From NCBI GenBank assembly GCA_963930655.1, contig OZ005601.1:26784921-26848920 (forward strand): DNA of 64,000 nucleotides, read 5' to 3'. The stretch comes from Myrica gale (taxonomy: Eukaryota; Streptophyta; Magnoliopsida; Fagales; Myricaceae). The translations under genes and the position numbers were made by a program. Each line of letters opens with the position of its first letter. Within the stretch, counting starts at the first letter, position 1. The notes under the pieces are model-generated. The model was not told where the DNA came from and searched no databases. It worked only from the letters and a program-made list of their open reading frames with translations. This document shows, one piece after another, positions 24,247 through 35,500 of the stretch.

Positions 24247-25207
24247 GGTGATGTTTGCCAAATAAAAATTTTAAGTTTGTAAGAAAAACTTTTTGAATTT
24301 GATTTTTTTTATGAGAGTTTGTAAAAAGTTAAAGAATGTTTGATTGTAGAATAATTTTATTGGAGTTTCTTATAAAGTAAAGAGTGATAGGATTTGATGA
24401 TTTTTTGGCTTAATTACCTTACAGGTCCTGTGGTATCCGACTTTTACAAAATAGTCCTTGTGGTATGATTTTCAACAAAATGATCCTTGTGGTATAGTTT
24501 TGAGATAAATCAGTCCCTATGATATGACTTTCAACAAAATAGTCCATGTGGTATAGTTTTGAGACAAATTGGTCCCTCCGTCCAACTGCCGGGAAAGTGT
24601 TGTACATGTCATGTCAGCGTCATTCACCCGTTGACACGTGTTTTTTAACATTAGTATCCAAATCACGAGTGATATACTTCTTTTAGCTTGTACAATAAGT
24701 TTGAGCCTCAACCTCATACTTGATTGGTTCGATCCAGGACGGCTGCTGACATGTCAACTCGTGAATGGAAAGTGACATATACAACACTCTCTAGTTAAGT
24801 GGGTAACGACAGTTGGACGGAATGACTAATTTGTCTCAAAATTATATCACAGGGACTATTTTGTTGAAAGTCATACCACATGGACTAATTTGTCTCAAAA
24901 CTATACCACAATGATCATTTTATTGAAAATCATACCACAAGGACTATTTTATAAAAGTCGAATACCACAGGGACCTGTAAGGTAATTAAACCTTATTTTT
25001 TTAATGTAAAAATAATAGAATTTGTTAAAAAATAATTAGTGAGAATATTTCATGTAATTTTTTTAATAAAAATATTAAAATTGGTGTATAAATTTATTGA
25101 AATTTGTGTGAAAATTTTAAAATTTTGATGTTTTACTGCACAAAATTTAAGTTTTTGAAAAAAAAAATCTTAAAAAATTGAATATATTCCCTACCCAAAC
25201 ATCACCT
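24247..25207. mobile_element. MITE-like element split by another foldback element
   Basis: GGTGATGTTTGCC at the left and CCCAAACATCACC at the right are complementary ends. Most of the middle is occupied by the separate foldback element at 24407-24992, which looks like a later insertion. No clear target duplication was found for the outer element. Confidence 0.5.
24407..24992. mobile_element. Foldback MULE-like MITE (586 bp)
   Basis: Arms of about 200 bp are inverted copies: GGCTTAATTACCTTACAGG at the left matches the complement of the right end (GGTTTAATTACC... on the minus strand). Flanks TGATTTTTT (24398-24406) and TTATTTTTT (24993-25001) agree at 8 of 9 bases, consistent with a 9-bp Mutator-type duplication, though the site is low-complexity. 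Repeats of 'CCTTGTGGTAT' fill the arms. Confidence 0.7.
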
Positions 25208-25285
25208 CGGGATAAGCAATATCTTATATAAACCACATCAATAATTATGTTACCAGAAGAAAAAATAACTAATTTTATTTTCTTC

Positions 25286-25328
<43 letters not shown>

Positions 25329-26526
25329 TTCCACATTTCAAGCAATCTAAAAAGAAACGAAATTCACAGCGTGAAGCAACTCAATATAGATACGCATTTG
25401 ATCCTCTTCCATAAAATAGAAGGAAAATGTGACGTACGTGTTTACGTCATAGGCGTGTGGACGATTATACGTATATTTCTCCAACAGTTAGTCACGATGA
25501 CCTTTCTTTCGAGAATTCATTGGGACATGCACACAAGGCATGTGGAGGCCATGAGATAGCTGCGTGCCTCCCAAATAATTTATATCCGACCTTATCCCAT
25601 GACCATGGCAAAGCTATGGCTTTGCTGCGCACAAATCCATAATATATATAGATACGTTCGATTTACGGCTTAGATAATGAAAACGGTGGTGCACTCATCC
25701 GAATAGCTGTAAGTGAAGCGGAGGCTTTTAAGAGCCTTTGTTAATCACATATTCAGAAATTCAAATTACTATTTGCTTAAAAAAAATTCAACTTAAATGG
25801 AGTTAAATCAATTTCTCTAAAATTAACAGTGACTGTGAACCCAACTTAAAAATATACTTAATTTTATTAAGACTTCTACAGAATTTAAATAAATGACTGA
25901 CTACTAACATATACAATTACTACTATTTGACTTATTCTAACTTATTGCTTGTCAACTTAAACCAATTCTTATGTTGGTTTTGAGAAAAAATGTAAGATTT
26001 TAGAGAAATTGTGAATTTTTATGTTGAATAGTATTTTATTGGTATTTGTGTAAAGTGGAGAGAGAAATGATTTGATGTAATTGTTTAATAAAAAAGTATT
26101 GAAATTATGTGAAAAAAGTATAGAGAGAAAATTTATGTTGAATAAAAAATTAAAAAATTGTTAGAGATTGCGTAAAATGTATTGGTTTTTGTGTTTAAAT
26201 TCTGAATATATTCGGTGGTAGATTTGTGAATATACTTAGAATCCTGAAAAAAGTGTGAAAACAAACATATCCCAAATCTCCGCATTTCAAGCAATCTATT
26301 CGCTATTTGACTAGTCAACTGGTTCATACGTTTACCAATACAATTCACAATTAAACCCTGAAAGCACTACGTAACAGGCTCAGCGTGTCAATACAAAATA
26401 AACATGAGATAGAAAAATTTGAACATGTTGAGTTGATAGGAGAATGACTATGACCTTATTTCAAGTGCAATAATAACCAGAAAGAGCAGCTCCATGAGAC
26501 CCCACAGTACAAGAAGATTTCAATAA
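25208..26526. other. Intergenic, 3' flank of the oxidoreductase gene
   Basis: Holds an AT microsatellite (about 25290-25325) and AT-rich MITE-like sequence at 25975-26290 (ends resembling ATGTTGGTTTTGAG and CAAACATATCCC). Open frames at 25371-25642 show no domain. The last part probably carries the 3' untranslated region of the minus-strand gene ending at 26527. Confidence 0.45.
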
Positions 26527-29500
26527 TCAGTTTCCAACTTCAACACGCTCATATCCTCTCTCAATTGATGCCTTCACTGTATCCAATACCAGTTGTGTCT
26601 TTCTACTGATGGTTGGCCATTTGTTTTCGGGTTTCAAACCCTTCACTTTAATTGCTTCTACCAAACGAGCAAATTCCCTGACCATGAGAGCCTCTTGAGG
26701 AAGATCTGTCATGATAGTGTGATTGCTTGGCTGCTGTATCCATTTTGTCCTAAGATCATCGAATGATGACTCTGTTCCTGTAGAGAAAGAGGCCTCTTTC
26801 TCTTGATAAGGGATGACGAAATCATGAGCGTGTAAGGTTCCCTTAGTCCCAATAGAAGTTATGTCCATTGTCAAATTTGACAAGAAAGAGCAGTGGAAGG
26901 TTGCAACTTTCCCATCCTCCCAATATAGAGATGCGCCACAAGACAGAATCACCCCCGCTTCATTAAGGACGGTCCCCTGCAAGGCCATTACTGCTTTCGG
27001 CAGCTTATAGTCAGTAGCCCACAGGATTGACCTGATGCAATACCACCCTGCGTCTCCAAGAGCACCATGCACATCAAGATCTGGCTTGACTCGAATATCA
27101 TTCTTAAGAAAATCAGCATCAGCACAAGATGTAAAGCAGCTGTGCATCTGTGGTAAATAAGATAGTTTGTATCTTAGAACAATAGCAAAAACGAAAAATG
27201 AAATCTAGTGTCAACAGCTTTCAGTAATGCCTTCTAACAAAGATTATTTCCCACCTACATAGCATGGAGGTTTCTACATGGAAAGGTAGCATGGAAATTT
27301 CTCCCCGGAGCCATCCACAACCACATTAAATATAATAGAGCTCTGATGCTCAGAACAAACATGCAATATATGTCATTTGAAAGAAAATAAACTATGAAAA
27401 TGCCTCCACTACTTCTTGTATAATATATGATACCCCTTTATAATTAGGAAATCACCCCAAAGTAAAGCCAAACATGCTTACATGTGGATTGATTTATATA
27501 ATTGTATCAACTAGATAGCGCATCAAGTGCCACAGCCATTTGTCATAGGGCCTGTCCACCAGGCTCTAAAAGAACATAGATCAGAGAGAGCCCAGAAAGC
27601 GGTCCAGTCATTTGTTACAGCATTTTTCCACCAACTTTGTGGCTCTGGCCTGCCAAGGACCCTGACCTATTATCGAACACTTTGCCGAGCTTAACCTTGC
27701 CTGCATTTCTTTAGAGCAAGGGCAAAGGCAAGAATCCTGGAAGCAACCTCAACAACAGGTAGAATCCGAAAGTACAAAATTGAAGGCCAAAGGTAAGTCG
27801 GCAGAAGTACGATGATGGTATCTGTCGGGGAAGTTTGCCAGGATATGAGGAATAATTTTGTGCAGAGAATAAAAAAAAATAAAAGAGCAGCAAAACCGAC
27901 ACGCACAATTTTCGTTGTTCACTCAAAAATGATTTGGGCTATGTACACGGGATCACTGCGGCTTCACTATGAAAAATAGAACATAGGTCACAAAGAGGAA
28001 TTACAAGAGTTTTACAAACTCTCTTTCACGAACCCTCACTATTTTTCTATCTGTGTGGAATTCGCTCTGTTTTCTCTCTACTAACTCACTTCTGCTACGC
28101 ACCTTTTGTCACTGCACTCCTGTCCTTTAAATACTTGCAGTCGGCATCATTTATCACTTGCCGCAAAAGTCCTTCACATGAGTTCCATTTTGCGCAGGAT
28201 CATACAATGCAGCTTCAATGAATGCGAACGTATGCTTGTCTCTTAAACAAGACAATTCATTGCTTCAATAAACGCAAAGCCATGTTACTAGACATGCAAA
28301 GTGAAGCTACTATCAGTGGCTATTCTCATATTAGCTCGATGTGTTTGATTCATGGATAACTTTTGCATTTTAGGGGAGCGAAGCCTTGTGATTTTACAAA
28401 TCCTCTCTCTCTCTCTGCCTCTTCCATCCCCAATGAATCCTCGGATGAATGCTTGGTTATAGTACCCATCGTGTGTGATGTTTTAGAGAGTGTTTCGATG
28501 GCTTTTCTTCGTAATTTTCGCATTGAGTCTAAGGAGTTTCAGGTGTCTATCAGTGCGAGCGAGCTAGTCAAGTTTTCAGAATGGAGTCTTAAGTCTCTGA
28601 CTACCATCCATGGGGAAGTTTGGAGTGCTATGGATGGTGAATATGTCTAATAGATTGTTGAAGGCCGGAGTTGGATCAGATTTTGCTTCCAAGTTCAATG
28701 AGTCTCGCCAGGGTTTCTTGGCACAGAGGTGTGCCAACAAAGGGGGTCGTTACGTTGCGATTGTCGAGTATGGAGGGGGTCGGAAGGTGGGGGCGATGAT
28801 GGTGCCAGAAGGGCGTTTTGCTCATGGATGACAGATTTTGAATAGTGTTTTTCAGGAGGCAGTATCCTATTTTCGTGATTTGCAGAATGAGGTGGTTCCG
28901 CCGCGTAGCACAAGTCTTCGTCCCCACGTTTCTTTTGCTCAGGCTGTTACAGGCTACCAGAAGCAGGTCGACGGTGGGAGTAGTTCAGTCGATGTCCTTG
29001 GCAATGGCGTTAATCTCGTTGTAATGAAGGAAAACATTACGTCTTCGGATTCGCATGCACCAGAGACGGCTATTGTTTCGGCTCCCAATAAAGCTACTTT
29101 TAATCAGTTGGCGGATTTTTCTCAACGGGGTGATTTGGCGGTTCATTTGTCAAATGGAAATTTGGTCAGGTATAAGGAGATTTGGAGTCAAGTAGTAGGC
29201 TTGCGAAGGCAGGTGGAGGGTCTCGAGCAACTTGTTGCTCACTTGGGTTAGGCGAGCTCTGTAACCCAGTTTCTTAGATGCCAAGTCTGTGGGTTTCATT
29301 TGCAGGCCCATCAGACACCGATTGTAATACCCCGTACCGAAAAATGTGTAAATGAGTAATTCGAATTTTTAAACGAAGAGATATGGCTTAATCATATGTT
29401 TGATTTTTGGATAGAGGTTGAATCGTATTTTTGAATTTAAATGTGTTGATATGGAGATGTGATCTATATTTGAATTTAAAGGTTTGAATAAAGATTTAAT

Positions 29501-32500
29501 CTTGAGTTTGAATTTAAAGGTAGGTATGGATAAAGATTATTCTTATATTTGAATTTGAAATATATAGATAAAGATCTTATGTTTGAATTTAAAAGTGATG
29601 GATAGAGGTATGTTTGAATTTTAAAGTTGCAGAAATTGAGCTTAATAAATAGTTGCAGAGAATGTTTATTAGAGACCAAAAATTTGGATTGAGGTGGTGC
29701 TACTAGTTTCTGAGAGATTGTTCGGCAATTATTGGAGAAGCTTTAAAGATTGGTTAAATGTTCGAGGTAAGTAGTTCTTCAATGGAATTTTTAAACGTGT
29801 ACTGTACATTTTTAAACGTGTACTGTACTTTTATATGGTTTTGATGTAAGTGGTTCTTCAATGGAATTTTTAATGTGCACCTTATTTTATATTATTTTGA
29901 TGTAGTATTTGGGGAATTGAACAAAATTTGGGTAAAATGAGATTGTTGAGATTTTCATGAAACTCAATTGAAATATTTATAACTTGTTTTGGTGAGCATA
30001 CTGTGAAAATTTTCCTTGCGCTGGTGATATATCTCTGTGGTCTTTGTGGCCAATTTATCTTTGTGGTCTGTGTGGCCAATACCCATCATGGTATTTTGAG
30101 GTCTTTGTGGCCTGGAGGTCTGTGTGGCCTAGCCATTGGAGATTTCCCTATATTGCGCGGCCTTAGATATTTTTGTTATAAACTTGTATTTTAGATTCGG
30201 TATGGCTCACAGTGTTATATTTTGGATTTCGATTATTGTGATAAAATTGTCTTTTCCCCAACCCCCATTGACTTATTACTTACTGAGCTAGACGTAGCTC
30301 ACCCCTTATTCTCATATTTTTCAGAGTTGGCAAAATTAGAGAAATTCGAGAAGCTTCAGATAGAGGAGTACTTTTGTAGATTAATGTTGTGGAATTCGAT
30401 ATTGTATTATTTTGGGAAATCTTCATCGATATTGGAAATATCGGATATTCTAATGTAAATTTTAGTGCTCGAATTGATATTTTTGGGCTTTTTACGGTTT
30501 ATGAATATTTTGCTGAGGTTGTACAAAATTAATTTTGAAATATTGGGGTCTTGATAAATGATTATCCATGGTGAAAAAAGCCTTATTTTATACGGAAATC
30601 TATCTGTATGGAGTTTGGGTCCGGGGCGTTACACCGATTGTACCAGGGCCTTCTTTGACAATTGGGCCTCAGTTTGTTCGTCCTGGAGTGGGCCATGGGC
30701 TACCGCCATTGGTTTGTGATAAGGGTGATAGTTTAGTTTCGTTGGGTGAGGCGGAGTTTGTCAGGGGAGACAGAATCTTGGACAGTGAGGCACCGTTGGT
30801 GGGTGGGGTGGCTGTCGTTGTTGCGCAGGTACCTGCGTGTCCGCCGGAGGCGGATAAAAGTGATGTTCCTTGCGGGTTGTCTACTTTACCTTCGGGTCTG
30901 AATTCCGCTATCTCTACTCCTGTCGAGATGCATCCTTCGTTGTCGCCTGTTTCTCGGACGGAGTTGGAGCTTGGAGATTCTGCTTTACCGGTGCTTTCGG
31001 GATCTTTAGGTGGTGTTCAGAAGCAGCAAATTATGGCTAAAGGTGCATCAGATGTGTCTTTCGTGTCGGAAGGAGCACCGGAGCTGCCTCCTTCCGTTGT
31101 CGAGGTGTTCTGTCCACCTTCGGGGGGTCCCGCTTCAGTGTCTGTGCCTTCACCTGTAGCATCTGCCTTTGTTTTGGGTGTAGTTCCGTTGATAATTTAT
31201 CTCAGGGAGCTTCAGATATTTCTGGGGGTGTTTGTACTATCGAGAAAGGGGGAGCAGGGGTTTGTTTGATAGAGTCTGATAAGAGGGAGGGGTTGTTGGG
31301 GGGTGAGTCTTCTTTGGTCCACGATCAACAGTTGGTTGCTTGTGAGGGTGGTGATGTCCTTCGTTCAGTATTGCTAGTGGAGGATGGGGTGTTAGTCTTG
31401 GGTACTGAGGAGGGTGGGGGTGTGCTCGGTGAAGGTAATAGGTCTTCTGAGCATTGTTGGGCACCTTTGCAGGTATGTTATCCTAAATCTAAATGGGTGT
31501 TGAATACGGTGTCGGTGTCCTCTTTTCGAAAAATGGTGGGGGTGTCATGTGAGGGATATGAACATAAATTGATGGAATTATTTGAAGGGTTGGAAAGAGA
31601 TCGGGAGCTTATGTGTCGGAAGTCTCATTGTCAATCGGGGGGAAGTTAGTAAGGGAAATGAAGGGATTGTTGACCTCCATTAATTATGAGGGCCAGTCGT
31701 CTGTTTCTAGGAAGAGTAGGAGTGGAGGGAGGGTTTTATCTGGTTGTTAGTGCAACCTAGAATCTTCAGTTGGAATGTTAGGGGCCTTAACGACAATGTT
31801 AAGTGCAGTAGGATTGGTACTTTAGTCCGTAATTGGAAGCCAAATCTTTTATGTTTACAAGAGACTGAAATAGGTGATGTTTCGAGGGCTTTAGTGAGAC
31901 GTTTGTGGGGCGGTCCTCATGTGAGGTGGAGTAGTTTGCCAGCGGATGGTGCTTCAGGAGGTATTTTAATTTTATGGGATTGTCGGGTGTTGGAGATGGT
32001 CGATTTATGTGTGGGGATTTATTCCCTCTCTGTGCTTTTTAAAAATGTGGAGGATGGTTATACTTGGGCTTTCTCTGGGGTTTATGGTCCTAATGATGAT
32101 TCTTTCAGAAGGCTGTTGTGGGATGAGTTGGCTGGCGTTTTCTCTTGGTGGAGTGCTTCGTGGTGTATTGGTGGTGATTTTAATGTCACTCGTTTCCCTG
32201 GTGAGAGGTCCGGCTCGGGAGGTTTGGGAGATCTATGATTGCATTTTCTGATTTTATCTCTGAAATGGGGTTGGTGGATGCTCCGCTGGTTGGCGGTTTA
32301 TTCACGTGGTCTAATAATCGTTCTTGGTCCAGGATTGATAGATTCCTTTTTAGCTCAGAGTGAGAGATGTTGTTTCCAGAGGTTATTCAGCGTCGTTTGC
32401 CTCGTTTGTATTCTGATCACTTTCCAATTCTTTTGGAGAGTGGCTCATTTGGGGAAGGGAAGAAACCTTTCAGATTTGAAAATATGTGGCTGAAGGTGAA

Positions 32501-35500
32501 GGGGTTTGTGGATCGTATTAGGGAATGGTGGAGTAGTTATGATTTCTCTGGGCCTCCCAGTTTTGTGCTCAATTTGAAATTAAAAGCTCTGAAACGAGAT
32601 TTAAAAGTTTGGAATAAAGACGTTTTTGGTGATCTCTTTTCTCGTAAGTCGACATTGTTGAGGGAGCTTTCTTTGCTGGATGGGTTGGATGAGGAGGGTC
32701 CTCTTGATACTGTGGGTGTGGATAGGAAGTTGGATATTATGAGGGAGTTGGATCAGTTACTTGATTTGGAGGAAGTGAGTTGGAGGCAGAAATCACGTGC
32801 TTTGTGGCTTAAGGAGGGAGATAGGTGTTTGAAATTCTTCCATCGGGTTGCAAATTCCAATAGAAAGACTAACTCTATCTCTCTTCTTGAGGTGGATGGG
32901 GAGGTGGTGGAAGACCCTGCGGATATTTCATCGAGGATTGTTAGTTTTTATTCTTCTTTATACGCAGAGCCTTATCTTTGGAGGTCTTCTTTGGATGTGT
33001 TGGATTTTGATATGATTTCGGGGGAGGACGTTGTGTGGTTAAAAAGACCCTTTGAGGAGGATGAGGTGTCTGGGGTGGTAAGAGGTCTTAATGGAGATAA
33101 AGCTCTGGGGCCTGATGGTTTCTCTTTAGTGTTTTATCAGACTTGTTGGGAGGTTATCAAGGGGGATGTTTTTTCAGTTTTCAATGAATTTTATCGGGAT
33201 GGCCGTTTTGTCCGTAGTTTTAATGCTACTTTTGTTGTTCTTATCCCCAAAAAATCGGGTGCTGTTGAGTTGAAAGATTTCCGGCCCATAAGCCTTGTGG
33301 GAGGAATCTATAAGATTCTTGCTAAGATTTTGGCGAATAGGCTGAAGGGTATGCTGGATAAGATTATTTCGCCTACTCAGAATGCTTTTGTGGAGGGAAT
33401 GCATATTCTGAATTCTGTCTTGATTGCCAACGAGTGTATTGATTCTCGGTTGAAAATGGGTGAGCCAAGATTATTGTGAAAGTTGGATATTCACAAAGCC
33501 TATGACCACGTCAATTGGAATTTCTTGATGTATTTATTGCGCCGATGTGGCTTTGGTGACAGGTGGTGCCGATGGATAGAATTTTGCATTTCTTCAGTCA
33601 AATTTTCTGTGCTTGTGAATGGATCCCCAGAGGGGTTTTTTGGTAGTTCTCGGGGTTTGAGGCAAGGTGATCCTCGCTCTCCTCTATTGTTTGTTATTGT
33701 TATGGAGGCTCTTTCTAGAATGATGGCGAAAGTGGTTTTGCTTGGTGTTATTGCTGGATTTACGGTTGGTGGTGTGAGTGGTGTGGCTACTAGTGTTTCC
33801 CATTTGCTTTTTGCAGATGATACTTTAATTTTGTGTGGGGCTGAAGAGGATTAGATTCGTAGTATTCGTTGTTTGTTGTTATGTTTTGAAGCGGTTTCGG
33901 AGTTGAAGGTGAATCTGTCCAAGTCGGAGGTAATTCCTATTGGTAATGTTGGTCATGTGCAGGGGTTGGCTTCTTTAATGGGTTGTAGAGTGTCAACATT
34001 GCCCATGACTTATTTGGGGCTTCCTTTGGGTGCCTGATACAAAAGTGTGCAGATTTGGGATGGTATTTTGGAGAGGATGGAAAGGAGGTTGGCGGGATGG
34101 AAGCGTATGTATTTGTCGAAGGGAGGTAGGATCACTTTAATTAAGTCCACTCTATCTAGTCTTCCGATATACTTTTTATCTCTTTTCCCCATTCCGATTG
34201 CTGTGGCCCTGAGACTTGAGAAATTATAGAGGGACTTCTTGTGGGGTAGTGAAGATGATGTTCATAAGTTCCATTTACTTAGTTGGGCGAAAGTGTGTTC
34301 TCCTATTCGTGCTGGTGGGTTGGGGCTTCGGAGGATCTCTGTGTTTAATAAAGCTTTGTTGGGTAAGTGGTTGTGACTTTTTGGCGTTGAGAGAGATAGA
34401 TTGTGGAGATGTGTTATTGCTGCAAAATATGGTACTTCGGGTGGTGGGTGGTTCTCCTTGTCTTCAAGAGGTTCATATGGGGTCAGCCTTTGGAAACATA
34501 TTAGTAACAGTTGGGATTCTTTTTCTGAGCATATTAAGTTTGTTTTGGGAGATGGTCAGCGTCTTAGTTTTTGGCATGACAGGTGGTGTGGTGGGAGAAT
34601 TCTGTGCCGTTCCTTCACTTTACTCTTCTCTCTGTCCTTCTGTCAGGAAGCTATGGTGGTGGAGTGTCTGGAGGTTGGTTCTACTTCCTTAGTGTGGAAT
34701 TTACAGTTCTCTAGATCTGTAAATGATTGGGAATTAGAAGAATTTGCTGCCTTTTATTCTCTCCTTTATGAGCAGCGGGTGCGTAGAGATAATGTTGATG
34801 TGATGTTGTGGTTGGGTTCGAAGAGTGGTGTTTTATCTTTTAAGACTTTTTATGAGTATCTTTCTGGTTATGATAGTTCTGTTTCTTTCCCTTGGCGTGG
34901 GGTTTGGAAGGCCAAGGTTCCTATGCGTGTGTCTTTCTTTGTCTGGGAGGCTACCCATGGGCAGATTTTGACTATTGATAATCTCCGAAAAAGGGGTGTT
35001 TATGTCACAGAGTGGTGTTACATGTGTAAGGGAGATGGTGAATCTGTTAATCATCTGTTATTGCATTGCCCGGTTGCTAGAGGTCTTTGGATGTCAGTCC
35101 TTGGTACTTTGAATGTTCATTGGATTATGTCTGAACAAGTGGCGGATGTTTTATCTTGTTGGGGTAGGAATTTTACGGATCCTTCAGCCAAGGCAATTTG
35201 GTGGATGATTCCAGCGTATGTTTGGTGGTGCCTTTGGAGGGAGCGGAATAGAAGGTGTTTGGAAGATTCGGCTAGATCGCTAAGGAGCTTGCAGGGCATC
35301 ATGTTTCTTTCTCTTTTCCTTTGGGCTAATGCTTTGTTGGGAGGTCATTTTTTGGACTATTTTGATTTCCTTAGTTTCTTCATTTGTATGATTTGAGTGA
35401 TTTCAGTACAATCTTTGTACTGAATTCGCCTCTTTTCTTTTTTTCTCTTTAATAATATTCATCTTACTTATAAAAAAAAAACTAGACATGCAAAGTCTAG

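Noticed and set aside
24710-24740. TGGTTCGATCC resembling a tRNA B box
   Set aside because: It falls in the loop of a foldback MITE and has no partner A box at tRNA spacing.
25290-25325. Long AT dinucleotide run as a regulatory site
   Set aside because: Simple microsatellite; similar runs occur at 13108, 17298, 17417 and 23728.
30568-31269. 233-codon open frame as a host gene
   Set aside because: It starts within the solo LTR and runs into LINE ORF1 sequence; it is a fusion across a transposon junction.
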